Shown here: positions 34,566 through 48,453 of the stretch, piece after piece
Position numbering within the stretch: the stretch's first letter is position 1
Layout: every line of letters begins with the position of its first letter
Source of the DNA: Sthenelais limicola
Lineage: Eukaryota > Annelida > Polychaeta > Phyllodocida > Sigalionidae
DNA: 64,000 nucleotides
Direction: 5' to 3'
NCBI GenBank assembly: GCA_942159475.1
Contig: OW804094.1
Coordinates: forward strand, 132,356,755 to 132,420,754
Notes under the pieces: generated by a model
What the model was told of the DNA's origin: nothing
Database searches by the model: none
Seen by the model: the letters and a program-made list of their open reading frames with translations, nothing else
Program-made: the position numbers and the translations under genes

Positions 34566-35659
34566 AAACATTTTTGAGTTTTAAAGTTGATTTACGGTCC
34601 TAAACTTGGTAAAAACGCCTTGGCTGCCATTACTACCGCAACTGACTAGTGAAATACGCATTGTACATACCTCACTCTAGATACCTTGTTCTAAGAGCAA
34701 TCCGTCCGTATATGATACACATACTAGATATCCAAGACACATACAATATCTAAATGGAGAAAACCCCATCGTGACTTATATACAGGATTACATTTTTAAT
34801 CTATGGCAAACAAATAGGTAAGCTAATTTCACGTTCAAGTTTCTTTTTCTTCAAGTATGAGATTAAAACGATCACCATATTTATGTCATCAGAGCCATTT
34901 CCCCTGTATTACTGCAAATTTAATTATTTCTGTCAAGGTCACCGGCAAAATACAAAAGCAATTATAAACAACTCCAAAAGTCGGAGACAAGCACCAAAGT
35001 CCCTCGGTCTACCTGAAAGGACCCAGGATGGCGAGACTTGTAAGATTCCTCCAGTGCGGCAATAGTTCTATTTTTAAAATATTTCGTTTTAACACAATAA
35101 AGAACCAAGTCTTGCAAAAGCAGCAATACAACATTTCAGATGATTAGATTTATATTATTAACAAGTATGTGTATCTTTACAGATGACATATGGAAGATGA
35201 ATGACAATCAATCGTACGATCCCGTTCTTCAGACCTGTTTTTCTGCTGATACAATTCTTCTATCTATAAATAACGTCATCTTATCTAGAAGTTATCTGAA
35301 GACGTACAGGTATGTGTAACATATTTTTCTCGGCAATTCTACTTATAGGATACTTGCAGGCTTAATATAGCATGGCCTGGATACCATATAATTTGTCAAT
35401 ATCGTCATGTGGAAACCAGGATTAACACTTTCATAGGTTTAAAAATGTATGGAAATGAAAACTTGTTAAAGCTGTATTCCCAGCTAACAACATTCACTTT
35501 TAGATTTCGGTGGCCAAGACACTCTGTGGTGGTTTCACTTATTATTGCTCACTGGCGCTCGTTTTCTTCGACTTTAATTAACTTTAGTATAGACATATCA
35601 CCGCAGCAAATTATTGATAACTTTAGTTCTATTGGTCACAGTTACCAAATAGGTAAGAT

Positions 35660-35672
35660 CCCCCCCCCCCCC
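35660..35672 (+). repeat. Poly-C tract (13)
   Basis: Run of 13 C directly after AGGTAAGAT, in a region with no supported gene. Confidence 0.9.
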
Positions 35673-38600
35673 GAAAAAGCTGGGAATGCAGCTTTAATGC
35701 AATCACTTTTAATCTGTACCCATGGTGACTGATCAGGATGACGTGCGTACATCATAATCTTACGGAAGAAAAGTTATTTCCGTCAAAGGTTTTCTATTCC
35801 TGCAGTAAGATCTTAGAATAATAAACGTGGAGAGGTTTCAGGTAATAAACGAACCAGAATTTTAACAAAATAACTCATATCCTGCAAGGAAGACCGAGAT
35901 TAAATACCAGAAGAACGTCTCCTTTTTGTACAATTGTCCAACTCATTTACAATTTCCGGACAACAATTGAAAAATGTACAATACGCACAGCTGTGCCTTA
36001 TGCAAAAATGGCATGATAAACGTTTTATTTTTTGACCTGAAGCTTTTAAAAAGAGATCAATACTTGAGTTCTAAGAAACATTAACTAAATCAAGAAAGTT
36101 CACATAAAAGCATTTTGGTACACACGAAACACAACCAGATGAATTTCAAAAAGTGACTATACCAGGCTTGAAAACGGATGACCTGGATTAAGATTTTTCA
36201 ACAACTTACCACGACCCAAAGATGATCTAATTCCAAGGCAAAAATGTGTCGTGATATATTTTTATGAACTCCCAAGTGGTAAGGAAGTATTAACCTTTTT
36301 AAGAATTGGCATCCTCCCATGCAAAATTCTTCCAATGACTGAATCAACTAAATAAACAATTCTATCGGATGACATAACAAACAGCAAGGACATAAGACTA
36401 TCGTGAAACCTCTATTCGAAAATGCGGCAATCGGTTTTATGGCATTGCCTATAAGACCTATGTAATTTAAAACCCCTTGAAATATTAAAAGTTTAAGTGT
36501 GGCCTCAGTTATTTGCGGTTTCTCCTAAATCAATGGGGACAAAGTACAGATTCCCAAACCGGGGGTGTGGCTCCTATAAGAGTTTGCCTTCTAATAGAGG
36601 TTTCACGGTGCATACGGAGTCCCCCAGAATGATAATACAGCACCCTATAATATACATGTGTGATCTAAACGTTCACGTTAGATAAACAAGAAAATAAGAA
36701 ATGCTGGGCAACCCATCTTCAGAGTTAACCTGAGCCTGGTGGGAAAATATGTCAGTGAAGTAAATTTCCTCACACAGAGACAATGTATGAGCAATAAACA
36801 TGAATATTCAAGTTGGGAGCTGCATGTAATTAAATACTAAGTTCACCCTCTTTTTCCCAGGATGTGCTGCGTAGCACTATTTTGATTATAACAACTTCCA
36901 ATAGAGCTTTCATGTACATGTACCTCTAATGGAACCAGCACATGGGAAGGGTTATATTTTTTTCCTGGCCATCATAGTGAATACGAGATCATAGGACGAA
37001 CGGTGGTAAATAGCCTGGCAATCTGTGGCTTAGATTCGTCGCCATGTAACGACATGTTTGCTATATGCATATCATATGAGTCGAGACAAGTATTCCACAA
37101 CATGGGATGGACTCTTGTTTTTATAATTTTTACAGACTTACCGTAGGAAGTTGAATTAAAATTAAGATTTTTCTGAGCAACAAACACATAGGGTTGCGGG
37201 AGTAAATATTGTCTAACAGTATTTACCAACATAGGGCAATGCAAGATTACATTGCAAAGGGAGAAAATTATGTCGGGGCTAAACCGGGGTTCGCCTACCA
37301 CAGTACCAGTGTGCCGACGAATACAGGACAGGTAAACAATGACTAAAGATGGGTCCCCTAAAATACGATCATCTCAGCGGGAACTTTATAGTCATATTAT
37401 AACCAAAAAGTCTCTTTCATGTCCATCTACAAGGTCAGATTATCAATGGAAAATTTGTCTATGACAATCCAGAATTAAATGTAATTATTTTATTTTAAAA
37501 CCCCACACCTAAAGCCTATACATATTACATGCTATTTTCTATGGATTCAATATATAAATGACACTTTCAGCGAAACAGACACATTTTCATGGCACGGCGC
37601 GATGGGTAAGCTATGGGTCTATAGATTCAGTGGGGCAGGAGGACGTGCCTCGCGGGTGTGTCATCATTTGATCCTATTACCGATGATCCCAAACAGGAGA
37701 AACAAGTTTGTATACATGAGCTACAAATGTATAATTGCATGGTAGCAGTTAGGAGATCGTATCAAGATACATTGATTAAAGGTAGACCAAAGCAAACTCA
37801 GCAGGAATGGCTTCTGGTCACTTTAACCGCGGTTCTTTACATGTTCACACGCGGTTCTGTCCCTGACGGCAGGGAGTCCGTCCCCAAGGCCAAGCAATAA
37901 TAAAGACCAAACCATTCCTTTCTCTTCACCAATATCCCCACCAGGTATATTGACTCTGACGAAGTGTCTCACCTCACTATGTAATATCAGAGTGGGGTAA
38001 GAAGTATCCAAAAGCGGGGCTATATGCAAAGTGTTATCCAGAGGCTAAAATAATGAATAAGACAGGTAGAGCACACACCCACACACCACACACTCTCGGC
38101 CCCTCCCCTTTGCTATGTGTGTGCTTAAAAGGGGCTGAGTACACAGACACATGTGGGGGCCCAGATCAAATATGCATTTGGGAATAACTTGTATGTTTTC
38201 TGACCGAGACCTAGTACTGTCATCAAAGGGTTAATCATGCATGTCTGTTGCTTGAGGCGTGGCCCCTTGTCATACTCATGTCGGCCACGTTGCAGTATAG
38301 TTAAGTCTTACCGTATTTAACCTCTTCCAGATATATGTTTCAAAACTTCGGTACAGAGACATTTTTCTACTGAACATTGTAAACTACACATGAATTTAGA
38401 ATCACCGAATTCAGATTTGTAGGACTTATTCCTTCTATAGCTCGCTCAAATTGTACAATCTATTTTCTCATAGTTTTCTATCTTTTAAATCTAGCCATAT
38501 TCTTCATTATACCAACCCATTGTGCACTGGAAGACCCGATTAATGTTTACTTCTAAGTGCATCTCCCTTAGCGGTATCTATTTGATTGATAAACAAATCA

Positions 38601-39025
38601 AATAAGAAAAGGTCAGGACAAAATATTCTTCCCCTGGCTGCGCAACCGCAGAGAACCGAAGGCCGGTTAAGCAAGCTACCAGAACTCTCTGTAAGTTCTA
38701 AGGAACCCAAGCTAACCCATAAATTCCCTACTCGTTCAAATCAAATATTAAAAGTGATCACATGACGTATTGAACTATGAAGTGGACAGTACCAACCCTA
38801 AAGCCAGCGTGGCCATGCATTGACACGGAGGGTGGTTATCCCGGGTCTGATAGGGTTGGGGGAACTTGAAATCTTTACGTTTGATTTTGGTTGGGCTACA
38901 GTGTAATTTCGGGCATTGTAATTCTAAAATATTTAGCCACCCCGCGATAAAATATTCAACGGCTGTTGCCGATACCATGGCAATAGCTGCCTTTACACAG
39001 GAGGAGGAGGAAGGTGTGTGTGTGT

Positions 39026-39151
39026 GGGGGGGGGGGGGGGAAGGCAAGATTAGGGTATTTCCTTTGACCCACTTTTCGCCCACTTGTTCAATACTTTTAC
39101 CTTTTAAGAGTCTAAGGGCAGTCCTATCATGTTCAGTCCACCCCCCCCCCC
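39026..39151 (+). repeat. Facing poly-G (15) and poly-C (11) tracts
   Basis: (GT)n leads into 15 G at 39026-39040; about 100 bases later 11 C at 39141-39151 run on into CTCCCCGCCCCGCCC. The two could pair as a large hairpin. The long frames on both strands here are by-products of the low-complexity sequence. Confidence 0.85.
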
Positions 39152-40193
39152 TCCCCGCCCCGCCCACATACTGAGACTCCTTCACCCCTCCCAGTTAGCA
39201 TTACATCTATATGATTTATATGTATACCTGCGTCCTAAACATCGGTTTTATGAGTGCAGACACTGTCTGTATACAGCAGTATTTGGCTCAGAGGAATATC
39301 TATTCTCCTGACTGTGGGGTCTGGCAAAGGACCAATAAAGGATTCGGCCAATGGGTTCTATACCTATTCACAAACTCTTCAGACCAATCATGAAGTGGAA
39401 AACTGGATTGGTGGGTCTAGTGGAGGCAAGAGGATAATGTGAACACCAGGAACTATATGGCACCTGTCAAGTAATCTTTATCACTATCACGGCAGGCAGT
39501 ATGAAATGCATTTGGGCACAAGGTTTAATTGGAAAATGTTTCTTAAGATCAATACTATACTCAGATACCATTATGATCTATACCAATCGTGCAAACATTA
39601 TTGAAACATATTGTCAATACGGCAGCTGCTGATAATATACAAATTACAACTATTAACTTACAATACAACGTTATTACAAGATAAGTCTAGTGTGAAGTCT
39701 GACACTTTCAAAGCTATGTGCGCGGCCGTATTATCAAGATAATATTAATGCGTTTGACAAGACCTTTCCTGGTTCCCATTTACTATATGTTATAAATTTT
39801 TAAAAATAGGCTTCCTTCTTATAATATGAGATCACAGAATGATTAGATGAGGGGTAATACGACCTTGGTTCCAAAAGTGTAACATCAACACCAAAACCGG
39901 TTTTTTCTCTATTTTTTTAAAAAAAGTTTATGCTAAGCATAACACCTGCAGTCTCATGTAATAATAATATGGAAAAGATAACTTTTCAAGTTACCACTGA
40001 TATATAAAATATAATCAACATTCTTCATTCTATGCAATACGCTAAATGAAATGGATTGTTCTATCAGTTAGCAGTTTAAATTTTGCTGTTGGTTTTACCA
40101 TCACATGATGTTACAAAATCAGTCTGAAATTTCGTGCAATTTACAAGAGAAAATCAATTTTCTCAATAACTCTCCAATTTATTCCAAGATTCT

Positions 40194-40440
40194 TTATTTC
40201 CGAAAAGGAAATTGTTTCCTTGCCCCAGCAACATCTTTACTGTACACGTAACCTTCACCAGTTCCTATATATGATATTATATTCTGAACGGCAGCCAGAA
40301 GGCTCCATGAAATGAAGAAGTTTACAACAATCCCCCAGATCATAAATACCAATCGTGGACGGATCATTGTCAAGAAGGCTGCACTATTACCAGTAACTCC
40401 ATCCTGTATTGAACCTCCCATAAACAGGTGAGGGTTTCGG
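40194..40440 (-). CDS. Possible terminal exon of an unidentified membrane protein
   Basis: An open minus-strand frame of about 80 codons ending TAA encodes NPHLFMGGSIQDGVTGNS, a clear hydrophobic helix (LVFMIWGIVVNFFISWSLLA), then AVQNII...GYVYSKDV and a basic end FPFRK. The stop overlaps an AATAAA, a compact 3' end. Composition is protein-like and unlike the neighbouring random frames, but I recognise no family, found no upstream exon, and the acceptor (around 40440) is poor. A retrocopy or chance frame remains possible. Confidence 0.3.
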
Positions 40441-42097
40441 GCTGTCCTTACACAACCCCCAGCCAATAGCATGAACAAATGGAGGGAAGATCAACAACTA
40501 ACCCATATATCATATGCGTACATTCGGGTACGCCTGGCGTCGGACAATACAGTGTCAGTACATGTATCTAGTTTCAAATCTATGCACGGCCGTATTATTG
40601 AGCTAGGAAACTGTTAGACAAGGGCAGCAATTTGATTTAACATGCGGCGGTTCAACTAAAGGTCTCCCTATCTCAGCAACCGCCGGACAGCCTATTTAAA
40701 TACAATTCAAACCAAGGCAACTCATCACATAGACGCATAGGACTGTCTTACCCAAAAGGACAAGGACACCAAAATATGGCGATCCGTTATGAATCATCAG
40801 TACCAAAAAACCCAAAGCATAATAATTTCTATCATATCATCAAAACCAATATAGCATAGTCTTCACTAACTATAGCTCTTAATCCTCTACCATTTTATAT
40901 AAATTTAATACACAGCAAAAAAACACTTTAACAATTTCTACCCTAAATAAAATGTCAGTCCAGTGAGTCCCAAAAAACATATATAACTCTTGCCAACTAA
41001 GGCCTCCTAATCCTTTACCTATTTATACCCGGCAGGACCAAAAACCATCGACAAGACAGACTATAATTCAATGGCAATTATTAACAGCGGTTTTTGCTCC
41101 TGATGGGAAGGAAATGTTTGGAGCGCCTCGGGAAACTCGAGAGAGCAATTGCAGGCAGGGCATGAGGTGTATGGCGTGCTAGAGACAAAGACTCCGACTG
41201 ACTTGCATCAAGTATTTACTAGGTTCATATAGGTCATGTTTCCCTGGTCTAAAGAGCATTGTCTTCTCTATACTACCCAGTCGATGGTGAGAGCTATTGG
41301 AAGAGTCAGAACGGAATATGAGTATTTGATCCATCCATTCAGTATGCCCGACATGTTGCTCCTGATTGAGGGGAAAAGGTAGGGTCACGGAGCACAATCG
41401 TGAATGGTAAATTATAGAATTGCGGATAATGATAAAACTTTACAACAAGAATCTTAAAACAGAGTTTTTTCTCTGGGTCTGGGTAAGAAAGTGTTAAACA
41501 CAATACAGTGAAACTGTGTGAATCTATCTGTAACGATTTCACTTTAAAGAACACAACGTAAAACGTGTATATTTGGGTAACATCTGACTGTATATTATCA
41601 ATATATCAGAGTTTCCTAGGTCAAACTAGTCATAATAAACCTGGAAATGATTTTTCCCCGGATCAAATAAATCCTCATGTAGAACATAATAATGATATAC
41701 GTATTACGGTAATAGGAACTTCCGTCGAAGATTTAGTGAGAGCCAAGTATATCAGTGATCGGTAGTGGGATAGGCAACACCCAATCAAATAGTGTATTTG
41801 CTTAATCTAAGCAGGAGATTGGCATCAATAACGATATAAAATGAATAAAAAACCCATATATCATTCGACTACATAGATTAGTAATTCAAGATTCACATAT
41901 ATAGATGGACACATCCGACAACACACATGGGAGATCATAGGGAATTGCCAATACTAGTAGACTGGGCCTAAAATGAGATTTTGATAAGTGTACCCTGCGT
42001 CATTCTCATCATGAGTTTGTCAAGAAAAGATATGCCATCTGCAAACGTCATCTACGACGCGAGATCATCCAATAGAAAATACATCATCAACAGGTTC

Positions 42098-42172
42098 TTT
42101 ATTATTCACATATTATTAGGATACAATTAAACAATTATTCACATATTTAATGATATTAGGATACAATTAAAC
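42098..42172 (+). repeat. Imperfect ~37-bp tandem duplication
   Basis: ATTATTCACATATT followed by ATTAGGATACAATTAAACA occurs twice in a row, the second copy with a small insertion (TAATGAT). Confidence 0.75.
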
Positions 42173-43171
42173 AGACACATTCTAAGGACTTTATGTACTT
42201 TGCCCTCGACTACCGACAGTGCAACAAAACAGAAACAAGTAGTATACAAAACAGTTTTCCACGAAGTAAGGTAGTATCTTGGATACCATTGGTAGGGTTC
42301 ATTGACACACATATATAAACCACCAAGAGGAAGGATACGTAGCCGTAAATAAATTTAGGTTGTAGCCCGAGTCAATGTTCTTTTGGCATAGCCGCATACG
42401 AGGCTTGTTTTCCGTCACAACAAAATTGTGTAACCTTGCACATGCTGTACTTATTATAAATTATATTACGACCCCATGTGGGCGTATGGAGTCGATGAGT
42501 ACACACGACCTCGTTCCAAGTAAATAAGTAAATGTTCTTGAATACTCAATCGAAGACCATGTCCTCACAGCTCCGCCATACTGGACACTAATCCCTTATA
42601 ATTAATTTGTATTTAAAACGAAATTTATAAAGGATTTTTAATATTAGAAAGAGTCTGGTTAAAAAATCGCCAATAGAATGCTGAATCAAATCCAAAGTGA
42701 GGTGTTTTCAATGAGTAGACATCTATACTTAAACTATAATATACTTTAAAAAAATGTTAAAACGTAGTTTGACACGTCGGTATATCGCATATAGATCTGT
42801 CAAAGTATGGATGTTTGAAAATTCGAAAAGAAATTCCAGATGGAAGTTTATCAACTACTTAGAAAAGTCCAAAGTGTACATCGTTTCAGATGGCTTGATA
42901 AAGCATCTGGATGAAGTGTAACTACTTAACTCGCTCAACATTATGGATACAAGTATATCGTAAGAGCCATTCATAGATACGTATCTGTATTCTCTATATG
43001 AGCTTAGAAGATATGAGTAAATAAATCCCAGTGATAAAATGTCAGTACCCAAACTTCAAACTCTCCAAGGACTTGGGTTACATCTCGTTGATCTGAAGGG
43101 TAATGTTATTCTAAGGTGGCATCAATTATTATAGATCAATAAGTCACAATCCATCAACCACATAAAGCCTC

Positions 43172-43310
43172 TCAGATCAGATAAGAATGGTGTGTCAGTA
43201 ATTGCTCATAATGCGCTAATGGAACCCATAATGCGCTAGTGGATTACAGTGGAATTTTGCGGTTTGGAGCGAGAGACTTTCCGTCTGTTTGAAGGGACTC
43301 TCAACTCTCC
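43172..43310 (+). repeat. Dispersed repeat family R2, copy 2
   Basis: Shares ATCAGATAA, GTGTCAGTAATTG, ATGCGCTAATGG, GGAATTTTGCGGTTT, GACTTTCC and GGGACTCTCAACTCT with the copies at 468 and 49881. The ATGCGCTA(A/G)TGG segment is duplicated within this copy. Confidence 0.65.
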
Positions 43311-46300
43311 AGCGAATGGTACAACTTAAGTACAAAGTACGCCTAATTAGCACTCAATGGTCAATTCACATGAATGAAATAAAGACTTCTCAATAGCATC
43401 TTCAGTATTAGCTAGTATTCTTAAAGATCAGTAAAGAGCTTTTAATGACAGGCTAGTTCAATAATTCTTTAATAGGTGGTCAGATTGAACTCGGCGCTGT
43501 AGGATCCGGCGCACCAGGTGCGGGATCTAAGAATAGGGATCCAATACTGATTAATAGGGATTCTGCAGCGAGCTGAATGTGGGCCAAACTAGCAATGTAT
43601 TGTAGTAGCACCCTCCCTCCCTCCCTTCTCCACGGCCCCACCTATGTAATTTGTGTATCTTTAATAAGCAAGACCCACCCACCCAGCTACTGCTTCAATA
43701 TCAGACAGGTAAAATGAATTTCATACAGAAAATTGATAAGTATTTAGGTAACTGAGCAAGACTATATTATATATAAACTGACGTCCATGTTAAAATTTGT
43801 GATCTTCTGAATTTTATTTTCATGAACTAAATTATATGAATTATATAGAACTAATTGGTCGGTGTGTTTGCCATGCGGTCTAGAACAATACTTTTAAAGT
43901 AAATATAACATACTACAGCATATTTGGGAACTGACTCCATCGCTTTAAAACACAATTTGGAGATGCGGCTGATAGATCATTCAAGTCATCATAATACACC
44001 CACATAACATTCCCATCCGACCACTGCTGCTGTTAGCCTACTCATACAGCTGAAAAAGACCAAGTGTTCAGAGGCAAATCCCATGTCATGGGTGAACTAG
44101 ACATAGTCTACATCATCTCTTATACATGTCATGGATTCCTGGGTATTGGCAGCATATTATTGCTAATGAGTTATCAGTCTCATAGTCTGGCCTCAGGTCT
44201 CTGAACTCTCAGTCAGGGGACGAATATTTTGTCTATCAGCCTCCCACATGGCGGAAGGGTGGGGCCGGCGATCAATGGTAACTCAAGGCTGTGTTTGTAG
44301 CATATATATAGGAGTAAGAGAGACTATTTGATATAGCCTCCTTGCTCATGTTTGAATCTTATCATTTCTTACTCTTATAGATGAATAGGCAGATAGAAAC
44401 AACCCTAGAATTGGATTTATATCTCCTTCCATGCGTGTCACATGTATATATGTCCAAGACCAAAGACCAAGTGGCCTAGAGCCTATATAACTATGTGTAG
44501 GCCTACCTATCGTAAGCTCTTACTCAAAGGCGTTACAGTTCCTGTGGCATTTAAATAGCCTACCTATGCGAAAAAAAGAAATAGGGTGGAACTCCTCCAT
44601 TCCCCGATAAAAAAAGCCCAATGTACGTTTTCACTCTTTCTTAACCTCAAGCAATTGTTCAAGGGCATATCTACCGTATATACAATAGGCCCACAAGGAC
44701 CAGCAGCATTGCACACTTCGTGTATCAACTACTATAGGCCTAGCTAGGCCTACTTGTCCAGCGGTAAAATGACACATGGTCCGGTCATACACACAATCAC
44801 ATACCGGGGCAAGTTTGAGTAAACTCCAGTGGCTATGGGCATGTGTAGGGAGACCCGGGGGAAAAGGGGAGGGCCATCCGTGACGGTGGCATGGCAATGC
44901 AGGGAGAACGAGCCTCAAACCATAGGCATAGCATTGCAAGGCCAGTATACCGTATCAACGTAAGCCTACAAGTCCGAGTCCAAATATTGTTTAATAGGCC
45001 CTAGCTAGTTCAATTATTCACCCTCTGGCTCTGACATGTTAACTTAAAATATATATATTTTTCTTATTAATTCACTGCTTAAATCCAAACGAGATTTACA
45101 TGAACTTGATGAAGGGTTTGCATGGTTCCATACAATGAATTCTGTATTACCGTTACGCACCAAAAAGGTTTTAACCAATGTTCACTCAATAAATTGACAT
45201 GTCATGTGCCGCATCAAGGGAAAGGGTGTGTCTATTATCAAAATCAGACTATAGCATGGTTTATGACCAGACATATGTATAATATTCCAGCTAAATACAC
45301 ATTGTCATTGAATACACATGTTTATCTCCTAGATGCAGTGCGGGGTTTTCACCACTTCGAGTATCCCGATTCCCATCTCTCCTGCTCCATTTGTAGAATA
45401 TAATTATAAAGCTAACTAACGTTAGTCTGTCTAAAATATATCCAAGAGCTGTAGGTATGTGTAGACTGCATGTAGTCTGTGCAGCAGCTCTTGGCTGACA
45501 GTCGGAATCGCCGTTGAGTCTTGGATGGGATGGTGTCATAAAAAGAAGCCATGGCATAAGCGTTGCTCTCAAACATCGTCTAGACTATATCACTATGGAC
45601 AACATGTGAGGTGAGATGGGGGTATGTAGACAGGGGTGTGTAGAGGCAAAGCTTATTGCAGGCATGTCACGCCGGCCGAACCTTCAGCAGCCACCCCAGA
45701 CCCCTAGCTCCTACGTCGCCACGCAACTAGCATCTTAAGAATAAAATAATCACGAAAGATAACCGAAAATGCACCAACCTGGTGATTTCCTTGACCTCTA
45801 AGGTAAGAACTGGCGGAGTTTGGTTGGGTGATAGGAGATAACACCGTAGAAGACAGGAATGTTGGGTTCCCTACTCCCTGACGGTATGGTGCGCCGAGTT
45901 CCACTCGACCTTACTTGCCGTTCCGTTTGCTGCCCGGGTAGTAATTCCACCTTTTAATTCGGATAGCTATGGTCACGTGGTCATAGCAGACGACGCGATA
46001 CAGGCCCAGGGAAAATGTCAATCAATACAGAACAATTGTTTTTTCATATTTATAGGAATTGTTTATGATTGCTGTACTAAGAATCGGGAGGTACCTATAA
46101 CAACTTCCTTTTGTACTGGGACAATAAATGCTGTCAAAGGATATAATAGCGGTTTACCGCAATCTTATCAGGAAGTCTACAGTGTGGTCGACTGTTTGTA
46201 CGGCGTCGGTACCGTACTAACTAGTAATCGTACTGTAGTCACACGCCATTTAAAACTGCCCAAGCTTAATTATAGGGCCTATCAATCTGACCGAACAAAA

Positions 46301-46848
46301 AATAATATCATAGTATTTATAAGTACACGGCAGATACACACATAACGGTCGATTCGGAAAAGACCTAGAATGGAATAACAATATATGAGCGCCTGTCTGA
46401 CCTAGGCCTCTGAGGCTCTGTGCTAATAAATCATTGACATTGTTATACCGTATATATATAGTAGGCCTAGCCTATGCTAGTCAATCAGATCGGGGAAAAA
46501 ATATCTTGGATATCTTTTCAATGATGGTGGGTGTAGTAAACAGTTAATATCTACATTGATTTTGTGAGTTCGAAGCTAAGATTTGGGACGTTGGTGGGGT
46601 GATATATGAGGCAATATACACATCAAATGTACAGTCTATGTAGCTCTATGACTATGTCATTAAAGGTGAAACGTAACTTCCTGTTTTAATTAGTTGGATA
46701 TATTTTCAGTACGGTGCCGGTAATGTCTTCGTTAATTTTGATAGTTCAGAGCGGTCAATGTAAGATCACTACATTTCTTTAATTTCAAATTAATTTGTCT
46801 CTAGATTTTAAAGGCAAGCGCTAGGCTACTATCTAGCCTAGTGGAAAA

Positions 46849-47795
46849 TGAAAATAAATGACATTTTTCTGAAACTTTGTTATTTGATTCTTGAAGTGTT
46901 TCTGGTCATAAAGATGGAAATAAATAAATGGGTCACCGTACTCATTTTTGAATTACAGTGGTTCAATATTTTGTATCTCAAAACAATGAGGACCAAAAGG
47001 GGGGCTCATTTTGGAATACCTCGACTTCATAATTCATATTTGCTATCTATATTCACTCAATTTAAGTAAAGTTAACAGTTTTGGAGAGAGTATTATTTGG
47101 CCAATAATTATATGCCTCTTTTTTTTTTATAGAGTACATGGTTATTTTTATTCTGAAAACAACAAATATGTGATGCAAATTTTAAATTAAAAACTCTAAA
47201 AAAACCCCACTAATTTAGTAAAAACAATTTTATTTTTCTCCCATCGAAAATAAATGTCATTTTTCTGATTCTTTAGTATATGATTCTTGAAGTATATGTG
47301 TGTTCATAAAACTGAAAACAAATTTATGGGTCACTGTGCTAGTTTCTGAATTATGGCTGCTTTGAAACATGGCTGACAACCCAAAAATCTGCTGCTTTCA
47401 AAGTGTTCTATATTTCCTAAACATGTCTATTTTAAGCAGCTACAACTATTTTTTCAACACATACATCTTTTTCGCTATATATGTGTAGAATATTACCTGC
47501 ACTATATGTGTAGAATATTTTGGGACATTAGGAGTTTTCATTTTTGTTTTAGTCCCAAAACCCTGAAAGAAAAATGCAGCATTTCCCAATAGATTTGCAT
47601 ACTAATTATAAATGGGTACAACTGAGGGTGTCCACGGCTAGCTGTGGTTTCCAAACATGTCTATTTCAGACAGCTATAAAAAAAATTAAAGTGATGACAT
47701 GTATTTTTTTCCCTTTTTATAATTATGTAGTATATAACCTGCACTATATGTAAAGAAAATTTTGGGACAGTAGGAGTAGCCATTAATTGTTTGTT
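46849..47795 (+). repeat. Internally duplicated AT-rich block
   Basis: 46849-46963 and 47246-47359 share GAAAATAAATG(A/T)CATTTT, GATTCTTGAAGT, CATAAA and ATGGGTCAC. Separately, 47409-47555 and 47645-47795 share AAACATGTCTATTT, CCTGCACTATATGT and TTTTGGGACA(T/G)TAGGAGT. Old tandem or segmental copies; no coding function. Confidence 0.65.
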
Positions 47796-48453
47796 TTATT
47801 CTATAAAACGTGAAAAAATGGGCCGTTTCCTCATAGACTGCAATGCTAAAGGAATAGTACGTAAAATGCCAGGTATATGGAAGAGGGGGCGTGGCAGTGA
47901 ATAGTAGCGTTTGCCTTTAACCAAGAAGGTCCTGGGCAAACATATTTTGTCGCTGAGAATCACTTTTGAAATTCTGGTTGGCCGACATTTCTGAGGGATT
48001 TGGCACCCCCTGATGGAGAGATAGATGATGACAATGAGTTAGAGGAGAGGGAGGTGACAGGTCGTGAAACTGCTCAAAGAATACATGTTGGAAAATTTGT
48101 TGTTGTTTGCAAATACTAGCGGTATCCATAATGTTTTCTTCGTGAGATGTAACGATACAAGTTTAGGTTTGTAAACACTAAAGTTGTTATTTTCACTTCT
48201 ACAATTCAGTCAATTTTATCACTCTCAACATAGTATATGCCTATAATTATCATGTATTATACTCCAATCTATGAAAGACTTCGTGAACAGCAAACAATTA
48301 TTGGGAATTTATTGCATGAGAGCACTAGCGATTGTGCACTGCCTCGCGCCCCCTGAGTCCAATGCCGCTATATTAGCTCCACATGCTGCTCTGTATGCTA
48401 GCCATGTGTATTACTCATTGGAGGGCAATGAACCACTCGCGTATTGTTTACAA

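Noticed and set aside
38775..39185. A 136-codon minus-strand frame and overlapping plus frames
   Set aside because: They run through poly-G, GT-repeat and poly-C sequence; the apparent Pro-rich protein is low-complexity artefact with no conserved segment.
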